A DNA stretch of 26,015 bases from Pseudomonadota bacterium (GTDB lineage Bacteria; Pseudomonadota; Alphaproteobacteria; Rhizobiales; Devosiaceae). The stretch is taken from the NCBI GenBank assembly GCA_023433775.1, contig JAEYTY010000088.1, positions 1-26,015 of the forward strand, written 5' to 3'. The position numbers and the translations under genes are program-made. This document shows, piece after piece, positions 15,696 to 23,307 of this stretch (its first letter is position 1; every line of letters begins with the position of its first letter). The notes beneath the pieces are model-generated. The model saw nothing but the letters and a program-made list of their open reading frames with translations, ran no database searches and was not told the DNA's origin.

Positions 15696-16750
15696 GCGCC
15701 TTCGAGCCCCGCCATTGCCAGCACCTTCCGGAACAGCGTCGGCAGCGCCTCGCCCTTGAGCGCTTCCGGCGCCGCCCACCAGCCGCCATCAAAACCATCC
15801 GCAGGCACCGTCGCCGACCACACCTCCAGCTCCAGCCGGAAATGGGTGAAGACATGCACCACCTGCCCGTGGTGCCGCCAGTCGGCCGCGGCAGGATAAT
15901 TCTGCTGCGGCAATTCCCCCGCCCAATCCGAACCCGGCACTTCAGTCATGCCGCCCAGCAGCCCTTTTGATGGCCGGCTTTGCAGGTAAACGTCGCCGCT
16001 GGTGTCGCGCATCACATAGGCATGGCCCCTGCGCACGGGCCGATCCGCCTTGCCCGGCTTGATGGGGTAGCGCGTCGGCTCGCCCTCCGCCCGCGCCGCG
16101 CAGCCCGCATTGATCGGGCAGATCAGGCACGAGGCCACGCGCGGCGTGCAGATGGTGGCGCCCAGATCCATCATCGCCTGCGCAAAGTCGCCCGCGCGTT
16201 GCGGCACCGCGGCCTGCAGGACGCTCCGCAGTTCATCCTTAGCCTCGCGCAATGGCACGGGCAGCGCGTAATATCGCGCCAGCACCCGGTCGAGATTGCC
16301 ATCGAGCACGGCAATGGGTTCGTCAAAACAGATCGCGGCTATCGCGGCGCTGGTATAGGCGCCGATGCCCGGCAGGCTCTGCAATGCCTCCGACGATGTC
16401 GGAAACACCCCTCCATGGTCGCGCACCACCGCCACCGCGCAGGCGTGAAGATTTCGCGCCCGCGCGTAATAACCCAGCCCCGCCCATTCGCGCAGCACGC
16501 TGTCGAGCGGCGCCGCCGCCAGATCGAAAACACTCGGCCACAACGAGGTAAACCGCAGAAAATAATTCCGAACCGCAGCCACCGTCGTCTGCTGCAGCAT
16601 CACCTCGCTGAGCCACACCCGATAAGGGTCGGGATGCACGCCTTTACGCCGATCAGCTGCCGATACCCGCCAAGGCAGGTCGCGCCCATGGGCGTCGTAC
16701 CAATGCAGCACGGCCGCGGCATCAACAGGTTCGGAATGGGAAAGGTGCAT
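15692..16750 (-). CDS. mutY: A/G-specific adenine DNA glycosylase (MutY)
   Basis: MutY removes adenine mispaired with 8-oxoguanine. From the ATG at 16750 the product is 352 residues, the usual length; a much longer open frame continues upstream but overlaps the divergent DUF721 gene and was rejected. Landmarks are WLSEVMLQQT with catalytic E49, the helix-hairpin-helix LPGIGAYTSAAI (126-137), catalytic D150 in VLDGNLDRVLAR, and the iron-sulfur loop C201-x6-C208-x2-C211-x5-C217. The C-terminal part (from about 235) is the NUDIX-like 8-oxoguanine recognition domain. It is divergent from DUF721, in the mutY / DUF721 / DsbA-like / smc arrangement that I recall from related alphaproteobacteria. Confidence 0.96.
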   Translation of the reverse strand: MHLSHSEPVDAAAVLHWYDAHGRDLPWRVSAADRRKGVHPDPYRVWLSEVMLQQTTVAAVRNYFLRFTSLWPSVFDLAAAPLDSVLREWAGLGYYARARNLHACAVAVVRDHGGVFPTSSEALQSLPGIGAYTSAAIAAICFDEPIAVLDGNLDRVLARYYALPVPLREAKDELRSVLQAAVPQRAGDFAQAMMDLGATICTPRVASCLICPINAGCAARAEGEPTRYPIKPGKADRPVRRGHAYVMRDTSGDVYLQSRPSKGLLGGMTEVPGSDWAGELPQQNYPAAADWRHHGQVVHVFTHFRLELEVWSATVPADGFDGGWWAAPEALKGEALPTLFRKVLAMAGLEGA

Positions 16751-16769
16751 GGACCCGAGATAGCGCCCT

Positions 16770-16827
16770 CCTCCGCCCTCCTGCAAGAGGGAGCCGATCA
16801 CCGCCTCTTGAGACGGGACGGCGGAGG
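16770..16827. repeat. Nested inverted repeats between mutY and DUF721
   Basis: Outer arms CCTCCGCC (16770-16777) and GGCGGAGG (16820-16827) enclose inner arms CAAGAGG (16784-16790) and CCTCTTG (16804-16810), all perfect. The structure fills most of the 91-bp divergent gap. It may be an operator pair, a palindromic intergenic repeat unit or a folded leader. Confidence 0.5.
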
Positions 16828-16841
16828 GGCTAGAGCACATC

Positions 16842-17357
16842 ATGGCCAAAGATGAGCAGCCCGAGTCCAAGCGCCGCAATAGAACGCACAGCGTGGCCGA
16901 CGCGCTGGCGGGCGCGCTCGATCCGGTGCTGAAAAAGCGCGGCTTTGCCAGCCGGGACATCATCACCCATTGGCGCGCCATTGCCCCGCCACCCTTCGAC
17001 GCGACCACCCAGCCAGACAAATTGAGCTGGCCACGCGCCGCCTCTGGTGCTGATGGTGCCGTCCTGCATTTGCGCTGCGCTCCGGGGCAGGCGCTCTTCG
17101 CCCAGCACGAAGCCCCAGCGATCGCCGCTGCGGTCAATCGCTATTTCGGCTATGTGCTGGTCAGCGAGATACGCCTCACCGCCGAGCCGTTCAGTCCCGG
17201 TTCAGGCGCAAGGGTGCAAAAAACCCGGCAACCGAGCCAGAGCGCAATCGCAAAGGTCGGCGCCGCGACCGAAAAGGTCGAAGACAGTGATCTGCGGGAC
17301 GCGTTGCAGGAATTGGGCCTGGCGCTCTCCAGCAGATCGGAGCCAAAGGGCGATTAG
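16842..17357 (+). CDS. DUF721 protein, DciA-like
   Basis: This is a 171-residue basic cytosolic protein. The N-terminal half carries the DUF721 pattern: a leading helix ADALAGALDPVLKKRGF, then IITHWRAIAP, a beta-stranded region ending LHLRCAPGQALFAQHEAPAI, and VNRYFGYVLVSEIRL. DUF721 proteins include DciA, which loads the replicative helicase DnaB in bacteria lacking DnaC. Whether this alphaproteobacterial form does so is inference. The C-terminal 60 residues look disordered and variable. The gene reads towards the DsbA-like gene 90 nt downstream and is divergent from mutY. Confidence 0.82.
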   Translation: MAKDEQPESKRRNRTHSVADALAGALDPVLKKRGFASRDIITHWRAIAPPPFDATTQPDKLSWPRAASGADGAVLHLRCAPGQALFAQHEAPAIAAAVNRYFGYVLVSEIRLTAEPFSPGSGARVQKTRQPSQSAIAKVGAATEKVEDSDLRDALQELGLALSSRSEPKGD

Positions 17358-17447
17358 ACTGTTCACTGCCTAGTGATGGATTTGCCCACTTGCCGACACC
17401 TTCACCCCGTGTAGTGTCGCGCCAACATAAACGCAGGAGCCTGTGCC

Positions 17448-18236
17448 GTGAAATTCAACCGTCGTGAGACCATTCTTCTAGCCGCTGCAGCCTCGGCGCT
17501 CAGCCTGACAGGTCTGACGCCCGCCGCCGCCGCCGATGGCGACGTTATCGACCAGGCCAAACTCGCCAATGTTACCGGCGGTTACACCGACCACGTGCTG
17601 GGCAATGAAAATGCCCCTGTCACCGTCATCGAATATGCGTCGCCGACCTGCCCGCATTGCGGTGCCTTCCACAACACTGTTTATGAACCCTTCAAGGCAG
17701 CCTATGTCGACACCGGCAAGGTCAAATTCATTCTGCGCCCCTATCTGCGCCATGAAATCGACGCCGCCATCTTCATGCTCGCCGAGGCATCCGGTCCCGA
17801 TAATTTCCACAATGTGATCTCTACCTATTTCCGCGCGCAGAACACCTGGATGGCGTCGGACAAGCCGCTGGATGCGCTTCGCGCCGTGGCCGAAGAGCTC
17901 GGGTTTTCCAAGGAAATGTTTGAATCAACCTTGACGAATCAGGAGGCTTTCACCGCGATCAATGCCGTCAGTAAACAGGCATCTGACGAGTTCGGTCTGC
18001 GGGGCACACCCACCTTCTATGTCAACGGCAAAACGCTTTCAGGGGCCAAGACGCTTGAGCAGCTCGCTGCTGAGATCGACCCGCTTGTGCCTGCCGATTT
18101 CGTCGCTCCGGCGCCTGCTGCAACCGACGCCATGGCGCCAACCGCTGATGCGATGGCCCCGGCGGCCGATGCAATGGCGCCTGCGGCCAATGCGATGGCA
18201 CCCGCTGCCGGCGCAATGGCTCCGGCTCCCCAATAA
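17448..18236 (+). CDS. DsbA-family periplasmic thioredoxin-fold protein with AMAP-repeat tail
   Basis: This is a 262-residue thiol-disulfide oxidoreductase or isomerase-like protein. Translation starts at GTG, with AGGAG 8 nt upstream. The N-terminus (NRRETILLAAAASAL ... TPAAAA) is a signal peptide with a twin-arginine that may direct it to Tat rather than Sec. The active site is CPHC in SPTCPHCGAFH (about residue 68-71), and the cis-proline loop is GLRGTPTFYVNG (about 184-195). It resembles the DsbA/BdbD group (Thioredoxin_4). The last 43 residues are unusual: five consecutive heptapeptides of the form x-x-x-AMAP. Downstream lie a hairpin and smc. Confidence 0.92.
   Translation: MKFNRRETILLAAAASALSLTGLTPAAAADGDVIDQAKLANVTGGYTDHVLGNENAPVTVIEYASPTCPHCGAFHNTVYEPFKAAYVDTGKVKFILRPYLRHEIDAAIFMLAEASGPDNFHNVISTYFRAQNTWMASDKPLDALRAVAEELGFSKEMFESTLTNQEAFTAINAVSKQASDEFGLRGTPTFYVNGKTLSGAKTLEQLAAEIDPLVPADFVAPAPAATDAMAPTADAMAPAADAMAPAANAMAPAAGAMAPAPQ
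18120..18224 (+). repeat. Five tandem 21-bp units encoding ATD/TAD/AAD/AAN/AAG-AMAP heptapeptides
   Basis: Residues 225-259 of the DsbA-like protein are five in-frame heptads, each ending in Ala-Met-Ala-Pro. The codons differ between units (Pro as CCA, CCG, CCT, CCC, CCG), so the DNA copies have diverged while the peptide pattern persists. Confidence 0.85.
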
Positions 18237-18254
18237 TATCAACTCTGATCTCTG

Positions 18255-18280
18255 CCCTCCCCTTTCTGGGGAGGGTATTT
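18255..18280 (+). terminator. Hairpin after the DsbA-like gene
   Basis: CCCTCCCC, loop TTTCT and GGGGAGGG form a perfect 8-bp stem 18 nt after the stop codon, followed by TATTT. It probably terminates the DsbA-like message, and read-through would reach smc 23 nt later. It also resembles the CCCTCCCC-type palindromic units scattered in related genomes. Confidence 0.6.
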
Positions 18281-18302
18281 ACGCGGGTGGAGCCATCCGC
18301 CC

Positions 18303-21300
18303 ATGAAATTCTCCCGCCTTAAGCTGCACGGCTTCAAGTCGTTTTCCGACGAAACCGTGCTGGTCATGGAACCAGGCCTCACCGGCATTGTCGGTCCCAA
18401 TGGCTGCGGCAAATCCAATCTTGTCGAGGCCATGCGCTGGGTCATGGGCGAAAGCTCCTACAAGGCCATGCGCGCATCGGGCATGGACGATGTCATTTTC
18501 TCCGGCTCGGGCGGCCGTCCGGCGCGCAACACGGCTGAAGTCACGCTCGTCCTCGACAATTCCGACCGTTCGGCCCCTGCCGCCCTTAACACGGCCGACG
18601 TGCTGGAAGTGACGCGCCGCATCGAGCGCGAGGCCGGCTCGGTCTATCGCGTCAACGGCAAGGAAGTGCGCGCCCGCGACGTGCAATTGCTGTTCGCCGA
18701 TGCGTCCACCGGCGCCCATTCTCCCGCCATGGTGCGCCAGGGCCAGATTGGCGAGCTGATTGCGGCCAAGCCCACCGCCCGCCGCGCCCTGCTCGAAGAA
18801 GCCGCTGGCATTTCCGGCCTGCACTCCCGCCGCCACGAGGCCGAACTGCGCCTGCGTGCCGCCGAGGCCAATCTTGAACGCGTCGACGACATTATCGGCC
18901 AGGTCGAAACCCAGCTCGAAACCCTCAAGCGTCAGGCGCGCCTTGCCATTCGCTATCGTGGCCTGTCCGGCGATATCCGCCGCGCCGAAGCGACGCTGTT
19001 TCACCTGCGCTGGGTGGCCACCCGTGTCGCTGAAAAGGAGGCCGAGGCCAGCCAGGCCGGGCTGATCCGCAATCTCGCCGACGCCAACCACGCTGAGCTC
19101 GCCGCGCAAAAGGCCGTCGAAGCCGCTGAAGCCGCCATGGTCCCGCTGCGCGAACGCGAGGCCGTCACCGGCGCCGTGCTCCAGCGCTACACCATTCTGT
19201 CCGAGCAACTCGCCGACGAGGCCCGCCGGATCAGCCAGCGCCGCGCCGAGCTTGAAGATCGCCTCCGCCAGATCGGCGCCGATGGTGTGCGCGAGCGGGA
19301 ACTCGTGGCCGAGAGCGACACGACCCTTGCCGCCTATGCCGAGGAACAGGCAAGACTGAGTGCCGAGCAGGCCGCGACACAGACCGAATTCGATGCCGCC
19401 CGCGCCGAAGCCGAAAGCGCCCGTGCCGCTGTCGCCGCTGCCGAAGCCGAGACGCGTCAGGCCGCCGATGCCCTGGCGCAATTGCGCGCCCGCAGGGCCC
19501 AGGCGCAGCGCAGCGCGCAGGATGCGCAGGTCCGCAGCCAGCGCCTCGCCCAGCAGATGGCCGAAGTCGATGCGGAAATGACCCGCATTCTCGCCACGCT
19601 CGACGCCGACGAAACTCTCAATATCCGCCGCGCCGCGCTCGAAGCCGCGCAGGCCAATTCCGCCATCGCCGAAACGGCCGCTCTCGCCGCCGAGGAACGC
19701 GCGCTCGCCGCGCAATCCAAGCTCGACGAGGCCCGCCCGCGCCTTGCTGAACTCGACGCATTGGTGACAAGCCTTGAATCCGAGGCCACAACGCTCTCCA
19801 AAATGCTCAATACCGGCGCCGGGCTCTGGCCCGCCATTGTCGATGAGCTCCAGGTGGCGCCGGGTTATGAGACCGCACTCGGAGCCGCGCTGGGCGATGA
19901 TCTTGAGGCCTCGTCCGATGCGGGCGCGCCCATCCATTGGTCCGTCGCCATTGATGGCTATGATGATCCCGCCCTGCCCCAGGGCGCCGAGCCACTGTCG
20001 CGCCATGTCACCGGCACCGCGCTGATCAAGCGCCGCCTCGACCAGATTGGCCTCGTGGATGCCGTCGATGGCCCCGGCCTCATGCGCGCGCTCAAGCCGG
20101 GCCAGCGACTGGTAACGCTCGATGGCGCCCTCTGGCGCTGGGATGGCTTTGTTGCCGCCGCCGACGCACCGAGCGCCGCCGCCCAGCGCCTCGCCCAGCG
20201 CAATCGGCTGGCCGAGCTCGACGAGGAAATCACCCGCGCCAAGGGTGAGCGCAATGGCTGGCGCCGCGATGTCGAGGCCCTCACCGCCGCGCTCGACGCC
20301 GCCCGGCTGGCCGAGCGCACCAGCCGCGATGAATGGCGCCGCGCCCAACACGCCATTGCCGCCGCCCAGGCCGAACTCGACAAGGCGCAGCGCGCCATGG
20401 GCGATCTCGTCACCCGCCGCTCGGCGCTTGAAGAAGCAAAAGTCCGCCTCGCTTCCAGCCTCGCCGAAGCCGATGCCATTCGCGCCGATGCCGAAAAGGC
20501 GCTGGCCGATGCCGGTGACGAAACCGAAGCAGCCACTGCCGCCGAAGCCGGCCAGCGCCATCTTTCCAGCCTGCGCGACAAGGCCGATCAGGCGCGGCTC
20601 AAATTGGGCACGCTGGAATCCGCATCGCAAATGCGCCTCTCGCGCCTTGAACAGCTGGACCGCGACAGCTCTGCCTGGCAGCGCCGCCGCGAAGGGGCCG
20701 CCAAGCAATTGTCCACCCTCGACCAGCGCATGGCCGAGGTCGAGACCCAGCTTGCCGGCCTTGCCGAAGCGCCCGACAGTTTCGCCGCCCGCCGCGCCCA
20801 GCTCGATGACCAGATCGAGCAGGCCAGCGCCGAACACAAGGCCTCCGGCGACCGGCTCAACGAGGCTCAGACCGCCTGGCGCGAGGCTGATCGGGCGCTC
20901 AAACAGGCCGGCGACGCGCTCAATGCCGTGCGTATCGAACTCACCCGCATCGAGGAACGTCTCAAGGGCATCATCGCCCAGCGCCAGCAGATCGAGCGTC
21001 AGACCGAAGAAAGTCTCGGCATTCCGGCCAGCCGCACCCTCGAAGCCTCCGGCATTCGTCCCGAAGAAGCCCTGCCGGCCGAGCACGCCATCGAGCAAAA
21101 GCTCGATCGGCTCAAGGCCGAGCGCGAGCGGCTGGGCGGGGTCAATCTCTCTGCCGAAAAGGAAGCCGGCGAGGTCCAGGAAAAGCTCGATACCATGGTC
21201 AAGGACCGTGACGACCTGATCGAGGCCATCGCCAAGCTGCGCGGCGGCATTTCCTCGCTGAACCGCGAAGGCCGCGCCCGGCTCAATGACGCCTTCGGCA

Positions 21301-21758
21301 AGGTCAATGCGCATTTCCAGGAGCTCTTCACCACCCTCTTCGGGGGCGGCACGGCCGAGTTGAGCTTTGTCGAAAGCGACGATCCGCTCGAGGCCGGCCT
21401 CGAAATCATCGCCCGGCCACCCGGCAAGAAGCCGCAGACCATGACCCTGCTCTCGGGCGGCGAACAGGCGCTCACAGCCCTCAGCCTGATCTTTGCCGTC
21501 TTCCTCACCAATCCAGCGCCTATCTGCGTGCTGGACGAAGTCGATGCACCGCTCGACGACGCCAATGTCGAACGCTTCTGCAATCTGCTCGACAGCATGG
21601 CCCAGCGCACCAATACGCGCTTCATGGTCATCACCCACAATCCGATCACCATGAGCCGGGTGGATCGCCTGTTTGGCGTCACCATGGCCGAGCGCGGCGT
21701 CAGCCAGCTCGTCTCGGTCGACCTTAAGACCGCCGAAAGCTTCCGCGACGCCGGCTAG
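18303..21758 (+). CDS. smc: Chromosome segregation ATPase SMC
   Basis: SMC is the large coiled-coil ATPase of the condensin-like complex (with ScpA and ScpB) that organises and segregates chromosomes. The product is 1151 residues, typical size. Walker A is GPNGCGKS (31-38), with the family start MKFSRLKLHGFKSF. Two long Ala/Glu/Arg-rich coiled coils (about 170-500 and 625-1000) flank the hinge (about 505-620, ending LVTLDGALWRWDGF). The ABC signature is LSGGEQALTALSL (from 1050), and Walker B is PICVLDEVDAPL with D1078 and E1079. GGTGGAG lies about 10 nt before the ATG. A promoter of its own is not obvious; transcription may come from read-through of the DsbA-like gene. No terminator with a T-run follows. 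Confidence 0.97.
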   Translation: MKFSRLKLHGFKSFSDETVLVMEPGLTGIVGPNGCGKSNLVEAMRWVMGESSYKAMRASGMDDVIFSGSGGRPARNTAEVTLVLDNSDRSAPAALNTADVLEVTRRIEREAGSVYRVNGKEVRARDVQLLFADASTGAHSPAMVRQGQIGELIAAKPTARRALLEEAAGISGLHSRRHEAELRLRAAEANLERVDDIIGQVETQLETLKRQARLAIRYRGLSGDIRRAEATLFHLRWVATRVAEKEAEASQAGLIRNLADANHAELAAQKAVEAAEAAMVPLREREAVTGAVLQRYTILSEQLADEARRISQRRAELEDRLRQIGADGVRERELVAESDTTLAAYAEEQARLSAEQAATQTEFDAARAEAESARAAVAAAEAETRQAADALAQLRARRAQAQRSAQDAQVRSQRLAQQMAEVDAEMTRILATLDADETLNIRRAALEAAQANSAIAETAALAAEERALAAQSKLDEARPRLAELDALVTSLESEATTLSKMLNTGAGLWPAIVDELQVAPGYETALGAALGDDLEASSDAGAPIHWSVAIDGYDDPALPQGAEPLSRHVTGTALIKRRLDQIGLVDAVDGPGLMRALKPGQRLVTLDGALWRWDGFVAAADAPSAAAQRLAQRNRLAELDEEITRAKGERNGWRRDVEALTAALDAARLAERTSRDEWRRAQHAIAAAQAELDKAQRAMGDLVTRRSALEEAKVRLASSLAEADAIRADAEKALADAGDETEAATAAEAGQRHLSSLRDKADQARLKLGTLESASQMRLSRLEQLDRDSSAWQRRREGAAKQLSTLDQRMAEVETQLAGLAEAPDSFAARRAQLDDQIEQASAEHKASGDRLNEAQTAWREADRALKQAGDALNAVRIELTRIEERLKGIIAQRQQIERQTEESLGIPASRTLEASGIRPEEALPAEHAIEQKLDRLKAERERLGGVNLSAEKEAGEVQEKLDTMVKDRDDLIEAIAKLRGGISSLNREGRARLNDAFGKVNAHFQELFTTLFGGGTAELSFVESDDPLEAGLEIIARPPGKKPQTMTLLSGGEQALTALSLIFAVFLTNPAPICVLDEVDAPLDDANVERFCNLLDSMAQRTNTRFMVITHNPITMSRVDRLFGVTMAERGVSQLVSVDLKTAESFRDAG

Positions 21759-21878
21759 GCGGCCGCCTCCCTGCATCGGGATTTTGGCCATCCTTGCGGG
21801 TGCGACCAGCCTTATTACCGTTATCCATCACCAACAGACAGACCCGGAAACCCTCATTTGTTGGACATATCGGCAGTA

Positions 21879-21937
21879 AAATTGCTAATTTGATGCGATA
21901 ATATTAGATTGACACGGCATTTTCCCCATAATTGAAT
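21879..21937 (+). promoter_or_regulatory. Promoter of the ABC sugar importer with upstream dyad
   Basis: A perfect TTGACA (21909-21914) is followed after 17 nt by TTGAAT (21932-21937), giving a start about 45 nt before the gene. Upstream, AAATT-GCT-AATTT (21879-21891) is a 13-bp dyad in an AT-rich stretch that could bind an activator or repressor. The remainder of the 230-bp gap after smc shows nothing I can name. Confidence 0.6.
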
Positions 21938-21943
21938 GTCCCC

Positions 21944-21982
21944 AGGGGCGCGGGAGGGTAAGTCGCCCCTACCGGGAGGACT
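21944..21982 (+). promoter_or_regulatory. Leader RNA with two mutually exclusive hairpins near the ribosome site
   Basis: AGGGGCG (21944-21950) can pair with CGCCCCT (21964-21970). Alternatively AGTC with part of the same CCCC run (21961-21968) can pair with GGG..GACT (21974-21982), which would cover the GGGAGGA ribosome site. Seen directly in the sequence; function is inferred. Confidence 0.35.
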
Positions 21983-21988
21983 AAATCA

Positions 21989-23239
21989 ATGAAAACCTAT
22001 TTGCTGGGCGGCATCGCCCTGGCAGCGACCCTGTTCGCCGCCAATGTCATGGCGCAGGAAACCGAAGTGCGCGTGCTGTTCATCGGCGATACACCGGCCA
22101 TGAACACCATCATGGAACAGACTGCAGCCGCCTATACCGAAGCCCATCCGGGCGTGAAGGTGGTTCTGGAGCCGATGGAAAACGAGGCGCTTCGCACCAA
22201 GCTGCCCACCCTGCTCCAGTCCAATGATCCGCCGGATATCGTCAGCAGTTTCGGCGGCGGCGACATTCTCGCCCAGGACGAGGCCGGCTATCTCGCCGAT
22301 CTGTCCGAGCACACCGACGACTTTCTCAAGATTGTCCCGCAGTCAGCCGTCAAGGCGTTCCAGATCAATGGCAAGCAGGTTGGCGTCGCCACCGATTTCA
22401 GCCTGGTCAATCTCTATGTGAACAAGCCCCTGCTCGATCAGGCCGGCGTCACCCTCGACGATCTGTCCACCTGGGAAGGGTTCCTCACAGGCGTCGAGAA
22501 GCTCAAGGCCGCCGGCATCACGCCCATCGTCACCTCGGGCGGCGACAAGTGGCCGGTGCAGCACTGGCTGCTCTATCTGATGCTGCGTGAAGGCGGTGGG
22601 GACATCATGGCCCGCGTGCGCGACGAGGGCTTCGACATTCCCGAATTCATCGCCGCCGCTACCGAATTGCAGCGCCTGGGCGCACTCGAACCCTTCCAGG
22701 ACGGCTGGCTCAATACCAATTGGCTCACCTCGATCGGCCAGTTCGGCGACGGGCGCGGCGCGATCTATCTCGCCGGCAATTGGGCCATCCAGCAGCAGGC
22801 CGACAATGCCGCAGATAGCAAGGGCATTGCCCGCGAAGACCTCGTCACCATTCCCTTCCCCTCGGGAACACCGGCCGGCAAGGGCGACGGCACGGAGACC
22901 GTTGGCGGCCTCTCCGGCTGGGTGGTCACGGCGGGCGCCGACCCGGCAGCAGCGGACGTGCTCAAGCATTTCGCCTCGCTGGTCCATGCCCAGCCGGTCG
23001 CGGAATCCGGTCTTGGCATTCCCTCGGCTCTGGGCGTCGAGCAGCACATCACCGACCCAACCCTGCAATGGGTGGTGAAAACCATCGCTGCCGCGTCCAA
23101 GCATCAGAACTTTGCCGACCGCGATCTCGGGCCGGCAGCCGGTGGCGCCTATAATGACGTCGCCGTGGCGCTTGCTGCCGGTGAAATGTCGCCCGAGGAA
23201 GCCGCCGCCGTTCTGCAGGATGCTTGGGACAATCGCTGA
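21989..23239 (+). CDS. ABC importer substrate-binding protein, sugar type
   Basis: This is a 416-residue extracytoplasmic solute-binding protein of family 1 (maltose/multiple-sugar type). The signal peptide is MKTYLLGGIALAATLFAANVMA, cleaved before QETEVRV. Family features are AYTEAHPGVKVVLEP, the DPPDIVSSFGGGD stretch (about 80-92), LYVNKPLLDQAGV (about 142-154) and a late GNWAIQQQ (about 265-272). The sugar cannot be read from sequence. GGGAGGA 8 nt before the ATG is a strong ribosome site. It is the first gene of the importer operon and is followed by a stable hairpin before the permeases, consistent with more binding protein than permease being made. Confidence 0.93.
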   Translation: MKTYLLGGIALAATLFAANVMAQETEVRVLFIGDTPAMNTIMEQTAAAYTEAHPGVKVVLEPMENEALRTKLPTLLQSNDPPDIVSSFGGGDILAQDEAGYLADLSEHTDDFLKIVPQSAVKAFQINGKQVGVATDFSLVNLYVNKPLLDQAGVTLDDLSTWEGFLTGVEKLKAAGITPIVTSGGDKWPVQHWLLYLMLREGGGDIMARVRDEGFDIPEFIAAATELQRLGALEPFQDGWLNTNWLTSIGQFGDGRGAIYLAGNWAIQQQADNAADSKGIAREDLVTIPFPSGTPAGKGDGTETVGGLSGWVVTAGADPAAADVLKHFASLVHAQPVAESGLGIPSALGVEQHITDPTLQWVVKTIAAASKHQNFADRDLGPAAGGAYNDVAVALAAGEMSPEEAAAVLQDAWDNR

Positions 23240-23260
23240 TCCCGGGCCGTCATGACCAAG

Positions 23261-23281
23261 CCCGGGCGAATTGCGCCCGGG
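23261..23281 (+). other. Stable intercistronic hairpin between binding protein and permease
   Basis: CCCGGGCG, loop AATTG and CGCCCGGG form a perfect 8-bp GC stem in the 68-nt gap, with a further CCCGGG copy at 23241-23246. No T-run follows, so it is more likely to protect the upstream mRNA or reduce downstream expression than to terminate fully. Confidence 0.6.
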
Positions 23282-23307
23282 GACCCTGCCCAGCCACAAG
23301 AGTTTTT

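Noticed and set aside
16751..17137. N-terminal extension of MutY by 129 codons
   Set aside because: It covers the divergent DUF721 gene. The ATG at 16750 gives standard MutY length and spacing to the catalytic motifs.
21758..21767. GGCGGCCGCC palindrome after smc as a terminator
   Set aside because: No loop, no following T-run; simply a GC-rich palindromic sequence.
18279..21791. A 1170-codon open frame antisense to the whole smc gene
   Set aside because: It mirrors smc codon by codon, is rich in Gly/Leu/Ala as expected from the complement of high-GC coiled-coil codons, has no family motifs or ribosome site, and smc itself is unambiguous.
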